Below are positions 1-6,580 of a stretch of DNA of 8,641 nucleotides, one piece after another. The stretch lies in NCBI GenBank assembly GCA_025352345.1, contig JANXTP010000386.1, forward strand, positions 1 to 8,641, given 5' to 3'. A program made the translations under genes and the position numbers. The notes under the pieces are model-generated. The model saw only the letters and a list, made by a program, of their open reading frames with translations. It did no database searches and was not told where the DNA came from. Each line of letters starts with the position of its first letter. Position 1 is the stretch's first letter. The stretch comes from Burkholderiales bacterium. GTDB lineage: Bacteria; Pseudomonadota; Gammaproteobacteria; Burkholderiales; Burkholderiaceae_C.

Positions 1-363
1 GCCAACGACTTCGATTCGATCTTTGCGATGAACCGCATCGTGCAGGCGATCGGTGCCAAGGCGAAGAACTACAACGTGCGGCTGGGCGGCGTGATCGCCA
101 ACCGCAGCGCGGCCACCGACCAGATCGACAAGTACAACGACAAGATCGGCCTGAAGCTGGCCGCGCACTTCCCCGACCTCGACGTGATCCGCCGCAGCCG
201 GCTGAAGAAGTCGACGTTGTTCGAGATGGAGTACTCGCCCGAACTCGAAGCGGTGCAAAACGAATACATGCGCCTGGCCGCCTCGCTGTGGCTGGGCACC
301 GAGCCGATGAACGCCGTGCCGATGAAGGACCGCGACATCTTCGATCTGCTGGGCTTCGATTGA
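1..363 (+). CDS. bchL: BchL, iron protein of dark-operative protochlorophyllide reductase, C-terminal part
   Basis: The frame is open from the first base to a TGA at 361-363 and gives the last 120 residues of a protein whose start lies outside the window. The stretch beginning ANDFDSIFAMNRI, then the GGVIANRSAATDQID segment and the ending FDLLGFD, match my knowledge of the end of BchL, a NifH-like ATPase. BchL passes electrons from its [4Fe-4S] cluster to the BchN-BchB component, which reduces ring D of protochlorophyllide without light. The family is close to 300 residues long, so roughly the last 40% is present. The P-loop and the two cluster cysteines would lie upstream and cannot be checked. 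The related BchX (chlorophyllide reductase) is the main alternative, but bchM directly downstream fits the known bchF-N-B-H-L-M order. An ATG at 28 is internal and not the start. Confidence 0.93.
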   Translation, partial: ANDFDSIFAMNRIVQAIGAKAKNYNVRLGGVIANRSAATDQIDKYNDKIGLKLAAHFPDLDVIRRSRLKKSTLFEMEYSPELEAVQNEYMRLAASLWLGTEPMNAVPMKDRDIFDLLGFD

Positions 364-409
364 GCCACCGCTACCCACACCCTTCGATGCCCTACCGGAC
401 GACGCCTGC

Positions 410-1123
410 ATGAACCCGCTGAGCTACCTCGAACGCCGCAGCAAGATCGAAGACTATTTCGATCGCACCGCCGTGCAGGCGTGGGCGCGCCTGACTTCCG
501 ACGCGCCGGTCGGCCGTATCCGCGCCACCGTGCGCGCCGGCCGCGACCGCATGCGCGCGACGCTGCTCGACTGGCTGCCGCAGGACATGAGCGGCCTGCG
601 CCTTCTCGATGCCGGCTGTGGCACCGGCGCGCTGGCCGTCGAGGCCGCGCGGCGTGGCGCGCACGTGCTGGCGATCGACTTGTCGCCGACGCTGGTCGAT
701 CTGGCGCGTGACCGCCAGCCGGCCGAGCTGACCAGCGAGTACAGCGTCGGTCGCATCGACTTCCGTTCGGGCGACATGCTCGACCCGGCGCTCGGCGATT
801 TCGACTACGTCGTGGGCATGGACTCGCTGATCCATTACTGCACGCCCGATGCGGTGCGCGTCGTGGCGGGTCTCGCCCAGCGCACCCGCTGCGGGCTGCT
901 GTTCACCTACGCGCCCAGCAACCCGGCGCTGATCGCCTTCAGAGCCATTGGCCGGATGTTGCCGCGCAGTGATCGCGCGCCGTGGATCGAGCCGGTGGCC
1001 GAGTCCACGCTGCACCGTTTGCTGGCGGCCGACCCGTCGCTGCAAGGCTGGGTGCGCGGGCGCACCCAACGCATTTCCAGCGGCTTCTACACCTCGCAGG
1101 CCCTGGAGCTGGTGCGCCGATGA
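410..1123 (+). CDS. bchM: Mg-protoporphyrin IX O-methyltransferase BchM
   Basis: This 237-residue protein is a class I S-adenosylmethionine methyltransferase. Motif I, LLDAGCGTG, lies at residues 65-73; the acidic end of strand 2 follows at AID (88-90), then GDMLDP (121-126) and MDSLIHY (137-143). BchM methylates the ring-C propionate of Mg-protoporphyrin IX to give the monomethyl ester, which is the substrate of the AcsF cyclase encoded further downstream. Length and the N-terminal YLERRSKIEDYFDRTA segment fit the family. The start at 410 follows bchL by 46 bp; only a weak GGA (397-399) precedes it, so the ribosome site is poor, but no better in-frame start is seen upstream. The stop overlaps the lhaA start as ATGA, suggesting coupled translation. 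Confidence 0.95.
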   Translation: MNPLSYLERRSKIEDYFDRTAVQAWARLTSDAPVGRIRATVRAGRDRMRATLLDWLPQDMSGLRLLDAGCGTGALAVEAARRGAHVLAIDLSPTLVDLARDRQPAELTSEYSVGRIDFRSGDMLDPALGDFDYVVGMDSLIHYCTPDAVRVVAGLAQRTRCGLLFTYAPSNPALIAFRAIGRMLPRSDRAPWIEPVAESTLHRLLAADPSLQGWVRGRTQRISSGFYTSQALELVRR

Positions 1124-2559
1124 GCAAGCCGAAGCTGCTGGTGCTGCGGGCCAGGCAATGGCTCGATGTGGCGCCGCGCTTCCTGCCGTTCGCCGATGCG
1201 GCGACGACCGAGCTGCCGCTGGGCCGATTGATGCGCCTGTCGCTGTTCCAGGTGACGGTCGGCATGGCGACTGTGCTGCTGATCGGCACGCTGAACCGCG
1301 TGATGATCGTCGAGATGGGCATGTCCGCCTGGCTGGTGTCGCTGATGGTGGCGCTGCCGTTGGTGTTCGCGCCATTCCGGGCCTTGGTCGGGTTCAAGTC
1401 CGACACCCACCGCTCGGTGCTGGGCTGGAAGCGCGTGCCCTACATCTGGATGGGCACCTGGATGCAGTTCGGCGGTTTTGCCATCATGCCGTTCGCGCTG
1501 ATATTGCTTTCCGGCGATTCACGCGCCGGGCCGTGGCTGGGCAACGTGAGTTCGGCACTCGCCTTCCTGCTGGTCGGTGCCGGTTCGCAGACCACACAGA
1601 CGGCCGGCCTGGCGCTGGCCACCGACATCGCCCCGGAAAGCGCGCGGCCACGCGTGGTCGCGTTGATGTACGTGATGCTGCTGGTCGGCATGGTGGTCAG
1701 CGGCCTGACCTTCGGGCTGCTGCTGGCCGACTTCAGCCAGTTGCGCCTGATCAAGGTCGTGCAAGGCGCCGCCGCGGTCACGCTGGCTTTGAATTTGATC
1801 GCGCTGTGGAAGCAGGAAGCCCGCAACCCGGCCGGTACCGCGAAGCACCTGCCGCGCCCTGACTTCAGCGCCAGCTGGCAATCGTTTGTGCGCCAAGGCC
1901 GCACGCTGCGCTTCCTGGTCGCCGTGGGCCTGGGTACCGCAGCCTTCAACATGCAGGACATCATCCTCGAACCCTACGGCGGGGAAATCCTCAAGCTCAC
2001 GGTGGGCGCCACCACGGTGCTGACGGCCTTGCTGGCCGGTGGTGCCCTGCTGGCATTCGGACTCGCCGCGCGCTGGCTGGGCAAAGGCATCGACGCCTTG
2101 CGCTTGGCGTCCTTCGGCATCCTGATCGGCATCGTGGCGTTTTCAGCGGTGATCTTCGCCGCGCCGCTCGACTCGGCGGCCCTCTTCCGTGTCGGCGCGG
2201 CCTTGATCGGCTTCGGCGGCGGTCTGTTTGCGGTCAGCACGCTGACGGTGGCGATGAGCCTGGAGAAGCCCGGCCAGATCGGTCTGGCGCTGGGCGCCTG
2301 GGGGGCAGTGCAAGCGACAGCCGGTGGCATCGCGATCGCTCTCGGCGGCGCCTTGCGCGACATCGTCACCAGCATGGCCTCGCGCGGAATGCTGGGGACG
2401 GGGCTGTCCGATCCGTCGGTCGGCTACAGCGTCGTCTACCACCTCGAAATCGGGCTGATGTTCGCCACGCTGATCGCGATCGGTCCGCTGGTGCGCATGT
2501 CGACCGAACAGCGTGTCAATCAAGGTCCGAAGTTTGGGTTGGCCGAATTTCCCGGCTGA
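1120..2559 (+). CDS. lhaA: LhaA, light-harvesting 1 assembly protein of the PucC/LhaA (MFS-like BCD) family
   Basis: The protein has 479 residues and many hydrophobic segments (for example about 39-61, 108-131, 181-203, 297-316, 331-349, 356-378 and 441-460), consistent with the 12-helix fold of this major-facilitator-like family. Hallmarks visible are FRALVGFKSD (86-95) with the following HRSVLGWKRVPYIW, and MQDIILEPYGGEI (278-290). LhaA (ORF1696 in Rhodobacter capsulatus) is an inner-membrane factor needed for LH1 assembly, possibly by delivering bacteriochlorophyll. PucC and Bch2 are paralogues; position between bchM and puhA argues for LhaA. The frame stays open upstream to an ATG at 982, but that stretch lies inside bchM. 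The ATG at 1120 overlaps the bchM stop, has a GGAG at 1105-1108, and begins the family-like MSKPKLL...FLPFADAATTELPLGRLMRL segment. Confidence 0.94.
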   Translation: MSKPKLLVLRARQWLDVAPRFLPFADAATTELPLGRLMRLSLFQVTVGMATVLLIGTLNRVMIVEMGMSAWLVSLMVALPLVFAPFRALVGFKSDTHRSVLGWKRVPYIWMGTWMQFGGFAIMPFALILLSGDSRAGPWLGNVSSALAFLLVGAGSQTTQTAGLALATDIAPESARPRVVALMYVMLLVGMVVSGLTFGLLLADFSQLRLIKVVQGAAAVTLALNLIALWKQEARNPAGTAKHLPRPDFSASWQSFVRQGRTLRFLVAVGLGTAAFNMQDIILEPYGGEILKLTVGATTVLTALLAGGALLAFGLAARWLGKGIDALRLASFGILIGIVAFSAVIFAAPLDSAALFRVGAALIGFGGGLFAVSTLTVAMSLEKPGQIGLALGAWGAVQATAGGIAIALGGALRDIVTSMASRGMLGTGLSDPSVGYSVVYHLEIGLMFATLIAIGPLVRMSTEQRVNQGPKFGLAEFPG

Positions 2560-2568
2560 TCATTTTTT
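2539..2568 (+). terminator. possible weak stem-loop plus T-run between lhaA and puhA
   Basis: The last bases of lhaA can fold into a seven-pair stem, 2539-2545 with 2553-2559, including two G-U pairs around a 7-nt loop. After three bases comes a run of six T (2563-2568). This resembles a weak intrinsic terminator or attenuator, and could equally be a processing or stabilising hairpin at the 5' side of the puhA message. The stem is short and only its four central pairs are GC, so the call is tentative. Confidence 0.3.
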
Positions 2569-2577
2569 GCGGGTAAG

Positions 2578-2583
2578 AAGGAG
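2578..2583 (+). promoter_or_regulatory. strong Shine-Dalgarno of puhA
   Basis: AAGGAG lies 8 bases ahead of the puhA ATG at 2592. It is the best ribosome binding site in the window, in keeping with the high and stoichiometric demand for the reaction-centre H subunit, and it fixes the puhA start. Confidence 0.8.
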
Positions 2584-2591
2584 ATCACATC

Positions 2592-3368
2592 ATGGGTACT
2601 GGAGCCATCACGGGCTACATCGACGTCGCACAACTCGTGCTCTACGCTTTCTGGATCTTCTTTTTCGGTCTGGTGTACTACCTCCAGATGGAAAGCAAGC
2701 GCGAGGGCTTCCCGCTGGAGACGGTCTACCCGTCCGGTGAAATGCGCCAGACGCCGGGCTTCGTCGGCATGCCGACACCGAAGACCTTCCTGCTCCCGCA
2801 CGGTGAGGCGGTGACGGTGCCCAACGACAAGGTATCGCCGCAGACACTGCATGCTGAGCCGCTGCACCGGATGATCGGTGCGCCGCTGGTGCCCACCGGC
2901 AACCCGATGCTCGATGGTGTCGGCCCGGGTGCCTACGCCGACCGCGCCGATGTGCCCGACTACACCTGGGAAGGTGATGCGAAGATCGTGCCGCTGCGCA
3001 TGGCGACCGACTTCGGCGTCGCGTCCAACGACAGCGACCCGCGCGGCTTGGAAGTGATCGGGGCCGACGGTGAAGTCGCCGGCACGGTGCATGACCTGTG
3101 GGTCGACAAGTCGGAGATGATGTTCCGCTACATCGAAGTCACCGTGCCGGCCGGCGGCGCCACGCGCAACGTGCTGCTGCCTTGGAACTTCGCGCGCATC
3201 AAGTCCGATCATGTGAAGGTAGCATCGATCCTCAGCCACCAGTTCGCGCAGGTACCTGGCACCAAGAGTGCCGAGCAGATCACGCTGCTGGAAGAGGAAA
3301 AGATCATGGCCTATTACGGTGGCGGCACGCTGTATGCGACCCCCGACCGCCAGGAGCCGCTGGTATGA
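2592..3368 (+). CDS. puhA: photosynthetic reaction centre H subunit PuhA
   Basis: The 258-residue length is nearly that of characterised H subunits (about 260). A short N-terminal stretch, MGTGAITGYIDVAQ, leads into one membrane helix at about 12-32 rich in aromatic residues, followed by the conserved MESKREGFPLE. The rest is the cytoplasmic PRC-barrel domain. HDLWVDKSE (168-175) and RYIEV (179-183) are typical; Glu182 appears to correspond to the glutamate in the proton path to QB known as GluH173 in Rhodobacter. The ending, YYGGGTLYATPDRQEPLV, is also characteristic. The H subunit caps the L-M pair, supports proton uptake to the secondary quinone and helps RC-LH1 assembly. Its stop codon overlaps the puhB start as ATGA. 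Confidence 0.98.
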   Translation: MGTGAITGYIDVAQLVLYAFWIFFFGLVYYLQMESKREGFPLETVYPSGEMRQTPGFVGMPTPKTFLLPHGEAVTVPNDKVSPQTLHAEPLHRMIGAPLVPTGNPMLDGVGPGAYADRADVPDYTWEGDAKIVPLRMATDFGVASNDSDPRGLEVIGADGEVAGTVHDLWVDKSEMMFRYIEVTVPAGGATRNVLLPWNFARIKSDHVKVASILSHQFAQVPGTKSAEQITLLEEEKIMAYYGGGTLYATPDRQEPLV

Positions 3369-4063
3369 AAGTGAACTACGACGGCCACACGCACGAACAC
3401 GAGTTCGAGCCCGAGTACGGCCTGCCGGAGCCGCTGCCCGCTGGGGAGCGCGTGCTGTGGCAGGGTGCGCCGGACTGGCGCGTGCTGGCCCGTCATGTGT
3501 TCCATGTGCGCACACTGGCGCTGTACTTCGGCGCGATCCTGATCATCCGCGGTGCCTTCGTGCTGAACGACGGTGGAACCACGGCGGCTGCGTTGAAGGC
3601 GGTCGGCATGACATTGCCGCTGGTGATGTTGGCGCTCGGCATCGCGCTCGGGCTGGCCGTGCTGTGCGCCCGCACGACGGTCTACACCATCACCGACAAG
3701 CGCGTCACGATGCGCGTGGGCATCGTGTTGAACCTGACCTTCAACCTGCCCTTCGCGCGCATCGCCGGTGCCGGCTTTCGCAAAATCGGCGCGGACTCCG
3801 GCGACATCCCGCTGACGCTGGCTGGCACCGACCAGATCGCCTTCCTGCACCTGTGGCCGCACGCGCGGCCGTGGCGCATCGCCAAGGCCGAGCCGATGCT
3901 GCGCTGCGTGCCGCATGCCGACCAAGTGGCACGGGTGCTGGGCCAGGCCTGGTCGCAATCGCGGGGGCTGGAATTGACACCGATGGCGGCTGGCGCACCG
4001 GCAGCCACCCGCCAACGCCGCTTCGCTGCAGCCAGTGAACCTCGGCTGACCCAAGGGGCTTGA
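3365..4063 (+). CDS. puhB: PuhB, reaction-centre assembly protein with bacterial PH-like domain
   Basis: This 232-residue protein has a charged His/Glu-rich start (EHEFEPEYGLPEPLPAGERVLWQGAPDW), two clear membrane segments at about 50-67 and 80-101, and a PH-like region opening with VYTITDKRVTMRVGI (106-120), a pattern seen in bacterial PH domains. In Rhodobacter, PuhB is a membrane protein that aids reaction-centre assembly. The C-terminal 30 residues are Ala/Arg-rich and look disordered. The frame is open upstream to 3098, inside puhA; the ATG at 3365 is preferred because it overlaps the puhA stop, is preceded by AGGAG at 3352-3356, and starts where family proteins start. Identity rests on both the PH-like pattern and the position after puhA. 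Confidence 0.94.
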   Translation: MKVNYDGHTHEHEFEPEYGLPEPLPAGERVLWQGAPDWRVLARHVFHVRTLALYFGAILIIRGAFVLNDGGTTAAALKAVGMTLPLVMLALGIALGLAVLCARTTVYTITDKRVTMRVGIVLNLTFNLPFARIAGAGFRKIGADSGDIPLTLAGTDQIAFLHLWPHARPWRIAKAEPMLRCVPHADQVARVLGQAWSQSRGLELTPMAAGAPAATRQRRFAAASEPRLTQGA

Positions 4064-4064
4064 G

Positions 4065-4517
4065 ATGGTGGCACTGACCGCGACCAACGTCATGCCACGC
4101 CGCGTGCTGCAAGCAATTGGCATCGTGCTGCTCGGCACGCTGATGGCCGTGGCTGCAGTGCGCCTGTCGGGCACCAGCATCACCGTGCCTGACGAAGCGG
4201 CAGTCGCCGTGCGTGAGCTGCGCTTTGAAGACCGGCCCGATGGCAGCGTGGTCGTGATCGACGCCACCACCAAATCAGTGATCCACACGATGACCGGCGA
4301 GAACGGCTTCTTTCGTGGCGCGCTGCGCGGCCTGGCGCGTGAGCGCCGCCGCAACGGCCTGGGTTCCGAACAGTCCTTTCAGCTGATCGGTCGCGCCGAC
4401 GGCCGGTTGACACTCGTTGACCCTGCTACCGGGCAACGCATCGATCTCGAATCCTTCGGCCCGACCAACGCGGCTGTGTTTGCCCGTTTCATGACCGACC
4501 TGCCGGCTTCTCACTGA
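4065..4517 (+). CDS. puhC: PuhC, RC-LH1 assembly protein
   Basis: The protein has 150 residues: a short N-terminus with two arginines (12-13), one membrane helix at about 14-33, and a periplasmic domain (N-in, positive-inside). The domain includes ELRFEDRPDGSVVVIDA (51-67) and GENGFFRGALRGLARERRR (78-96), the latter matching the most conserved part of the PuhC family as I know it. In Rhodobacter capsulatus, PuhC is needed for normal RC-LH1 levels and may reorganise the LH1 ring. The start lies one base after the puhB stop, with AAGGGG at 4053-4058 as ribosome site, so translation is probably coupled. Position between puhB and acsF supports the call. Confidence 0.92.
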   Translation: MVALTATNVMPRRVLQAIGIVLLGTLMAVAAVRLSGTSITVPDEAAVAVRELRFEDRPDGSVVVIDATTKSVIHTMTGENGFFRGALRGLARERRRNGLGSEQSFQLIGRADGRLTLVDPATGQRIDLESFGPTNAAVFARFMTDLPASH

Positions 4518-4549
4518 GTCCGCACCACCCCACACGCTCGGAGCAGTAA

Positions 4550-5617
4550 ATGAACACGACCACCCTACGCGCCCCCAACGAAGCCACCACCACCGCGTTG
4601 CAGAACACGGTGCTGACACCCCGTTTCTACACCACCGATTTCGACGCAATGGACCGGATGGATGTCAGTTCAGTGCGCGCACAGTGGGACGTGCTGATGG
4701 AAGAGTTTCGCGCCGACTCGAACACCGACCACTTCCAGCGCCCTGCCGACATGGTGGGCCAGGACTACTCCTCGCAGCTGCCGCCGGCGCTGTACAAGGA
4801 ATTCGGCGACTTCCTGATCAGCTCGGTCACCAGCGAGTTTTCAGGCTGCGTGCTGTACACCGAAATGAAGAAGCGCGTGACCAACCCGGACATCAAGGAA
4901 TTGATGTCGCTGATGGCGCGCGACGAAAGCCGCCACGCCGGTTTCATCAACCAGTGGCTGAAGGATTTCGGCATCGGTGTCGATCTGGGCTTCCTGGTGA
5001 AGGCGAAGAAGTACACCTACTTCCGTCCGAAGTTCATCTTCTACGCGACCTACCTGTCCGAGAAGATCGGCTACGCCCGCTACATCGCGATCTACCGCCA
5101 GGTCGAGCGTCACCCCGAGCTGTGCTTCCACCCGATCTTCAAATGGTTCGAGCTGTGGTGCAACGATGAATTCCGTCACGGCGAGGCCTTCGCGCTTCTG
5201 ATGCGCGCGAACCCCAAACTGCTGACCGGCTTCAACAAGCTGTGGATCCGCTTCTTCGTGCTGGCGGTCTACGCCACGATGTACGTGCGCGACCACCAGC
5301 GCCCGGAAATGCATGCCGCGATGGGCCTGAACCCGACCGAGTACGACTACCACGTGTTCCGCATCACCTCGGAAATCACCAAGCAGGTGTTCCCGCTGAC
5401 GCTGAACATCGACGACCCGCGCTTCCGCAACGGTCTGGAGCGGTTGCGCAAGCTGTCGGTGGCCGCCGAAGCCGCGCGGGCCCAGGGAGGCATCGTCGGG
5501 GCCGTCAAGCGCGCCGGATATGGCATCGTGGCGGGGCTGACTTTCGTGCGCCTGTATTGCCTGCCGGCCCAGCCGAATCGGCTGCCCGTCGACGTGCGTG
5601 TGGCGCCGGCCTGGTGA
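4550..5617 (+). CDS. acsF: aerobic Mg-protoporphyrin IX monomethyl ester cyclase, di-iron subunit AcsF
   Basis: The 355-residue protein is a ferritin-like di-iron oxygenase. Two metal-binding helices are plain: Glu105 in YTEMKKR followed by DESRH (125-129), and NDEFRHGEAF (205-214) with Glu207 and His210 as likely ligands. AcsF uses O2 to form the isocyclic ring E, turning Mg-protoporphyrin IX monomethyl ester into divinyl protochlorophyllide, at the membrane. It therefore acts directly after BchM and before the BchLNB reductase. The family was first genetically defined in Rubrivivax gelatinosus. A GGAG at 4540-4543 sits 6 bases ahead of the ATG. The first 30 residues are Thr/Ala/Asn-rich and look less constrained. 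Proteobacterial cyclases also need BciE or Ycf54-like partners, which are not in this window. Confidence 0.97.
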   Translation: MNTTTLRAPNEATTTALQNTVLTPRFYTTDFDAMDRMDVSSVRAQWDVLMEEFRADSNTDHFQRPADMVGQDYSSQLPPALYKEFGDFLISSVTSEFSGCVLYTEMKKRVTNPDIKELMSLMARDESRHAGFINQWLKDFGIGVDLGFLVKAKKYTYFRPKFIFYATYLSEKIGYARYIAIYRQVERHPELCFHPIFKWFELWCNDEFRHGEAFALLMRANPKLLTGFNKLWIRFFVLAVYATMYVRDHQRPEMHAAMGLNPTEYDYHVFRITSEITKQVFPLTLNIDDPRFRNGLERLRKLSVAAEAARAQGGIVGAVKRAGYGIVAGLTFVRLYCLPAQPNRLPVDVRVAPAW

Positions 5618-5618
5618 T

Positions 5619-5643
5619 GGGCTGAGCAGCGACCAGCCCTTTT
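5619..5643 (+). terminator. small hairpin with T-tract between acsF and puhE
   Basis: GGGCTG (5619-5624) can pair with CAGCCC (5634-5639) around a 9-nt loop, followed at once by TTTT (5640-5643) and another pyrimidine-rich stretch ending in TTTT (5650-5653). The layout is that of a weak intrinsic terminator or attenuator just after the acsF stop. Six pairs is short, so partial read-through into puhE is expected. Confidence 0.4.
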
Positions 5644-5667
5644 CGTCTCTTTTCGCAGTAACGCCTC

Positions 5668-6576
5668 ATGTCCCAGTACCTCTGGCCGATCGCGTACACG
5701 CTGTTCATCTGGTGGTTCAGCACCGGCGTCATCCTCTACCTCAACGGCCTGCCGCACTGGACCTTCAAGTGGACGATGGGCGGCACGACCTTCGTGCTGC
5801 TGATGGCCCTGGTCGGCCTCGGTGCCACCCGAGACGACACCCGGATCACCGGCGCTTACCTCGCCTTCACCTTCGGGCTGCTGGTGTGGGCCTGGCAGGA
5901 GGTCGCGTTCCTGCTCGGCTACGTCACCGGCCCGCGGCGCACCGGGTGCCCGGTGGACTCGACCGGCTGGCGGCGTGCGGGGTTCGCCTTCATGGCAGTG
6001 ATGCACCACGAACTGGCGTTGGTGATGCTGGGCGCTGCGGTGTTGGCTGCCACCTGGGGCGGTACCAACCAGACCGGCCTGTGGACCTTCCTGATCCTGT
6101 GGGTGATGCGGCAGAGCGCCAAGCTGAACGTGTTTCTGGGCGTGCGCAACCTCAACGAAGGCTTCCTGCCGGATCACCTGAAATACCTGCAGACCTACTT
6201 CACCCGGCGCCCGATGAACCGGCTGTTCCCGATCTCCGTGATCGCATCGACGCTGGTCGCGGCGCTGGTTTGGCAGGAAGCCAACATGGCCGACAAAGAC
6301 GCCTTCGACATCACCGCGCTCACCTTTGCTGCGACGCTGCTGACGCTGGCGGTCCTAGAGCACTGGTTCCTGGTGCTGCCGCTGCCGTTCGAAGCGCTGT
6401 GGAACTGGGGCCTGCGTTCACGCAAGCACAGCGAGACGCACGAGCCATCTACCACCGACGGTGACCCGAACTTTCAAGCGCTGCCCGTCGTCTCTGAAGA
6501 GGCAGGCAAGTCAGAGGCGAGCGTGGTGAAGTCGGTGGGTGCGGGCATCGCCCGCACCGGCTGCATCAGCTACTGA
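5668..6576 (+). CDS. puhE: PuhE, membrane photosynthetic complex assembly protein (DUF3623 type)
   Basis: This 302-residue protein is strongly hydrophobic, with about six or seven membrane segments (near 7-26, 38-53, 62-84, 107-129, 136-150, 185-203 and 214-238). The start MSQYLWPIAYTLFIWWFSTGVILYLNG, and the central MRQSAKLNVFLGVRNLNEGFLP (147-168), match what I know of PuhE. In Rhodobacter capsulatus its loss alters reaction-centre and LH1 assembly and pigment output. The start follows acsF by 50 bp and has no good Shine-Dalgarno; together with the hairpin ahead of it this suggests lower expression. Residues about 251-302 form a hydrophilic Ser/Glu/Lys-rich tail, apparently poorly constrained, whose coding DNA holds a perfect inverted repeat. 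The stop lies 4 bp from that of the opposing typA. Confidence 0.93.
   Translation: MSQYLWPIAYTLFIWWFSTGVILYLNGLPHWTFKWTMGGTTFVLLMALVGLGATRDDTRITGAYLAFTFGLLVWAWQEVAFLLGYVTGPRRTGCPVDSTGWRRAGFAFMAVMHHELALVMLGAAVLAATWGGTNQTGLWTFLILWVMRQSAKLNVFLGVRNLNEGFLPDHLKYLQTYFTRRPMNRLFPISVIASTLVAALVWQEANMADKDAFDITALTFAATLLTLAVLEHWFLVLPLPFEALWNWGLRSRKHSETHEPSTTDGDPNFQALPVVSEEAGKSEASVVKSVGAGIARTGCISY
6538..6558. terminator. perfect 9-bp inverted repeat at the puhE/typA convergence
   Basis: GGTGCGGGC (6538-6546) and GCCCGCACC (6550-6558) are perfect reverse complements separated by ATC. The stem holds eight G-C pairs out of nine. It lies inside puhE codons for GAGIART and 23 bp beyond the typA stop on the other strand. 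No T-run follows on either strand, so it is not a textbook intrinsic terminator. It could still pause polymerase or block 3' exonucleases for both converging transcripts. Confidence 0.5.
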
Positions 6577-6580
6577 CAGC

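Noticed and set aside
982..1119. Upstream start for lhaA at 982
   Set aside because: The extra 46 codons lie inside bchM in another frame; the ATGA overlap at 1120 and the family-like N-terminus favour the later start.
392..1375. Minus-strand open frame of 327 codons across bchM and lhaA
   Set aside because: Composition is Arg/Ala/His-rich without any domain pattern, and it spans two well-identified genes on the other strand.
3098..3364. Upstream start for puhB at 3098
   Set aside because: This stretch is out-of-frame puhA sequence; the 3365 start has a Shine-Dalgarno and overlaps the puhA stop.
364..4549. PpsR (TGT-N12-ACA) or FNR-type operators in the intergenic gaps
   Set aside because: I looked for these expected photosynthesis regulators in the gaps and near acsF and saw no convincing match; the operon promoter is probably upstream of the window.
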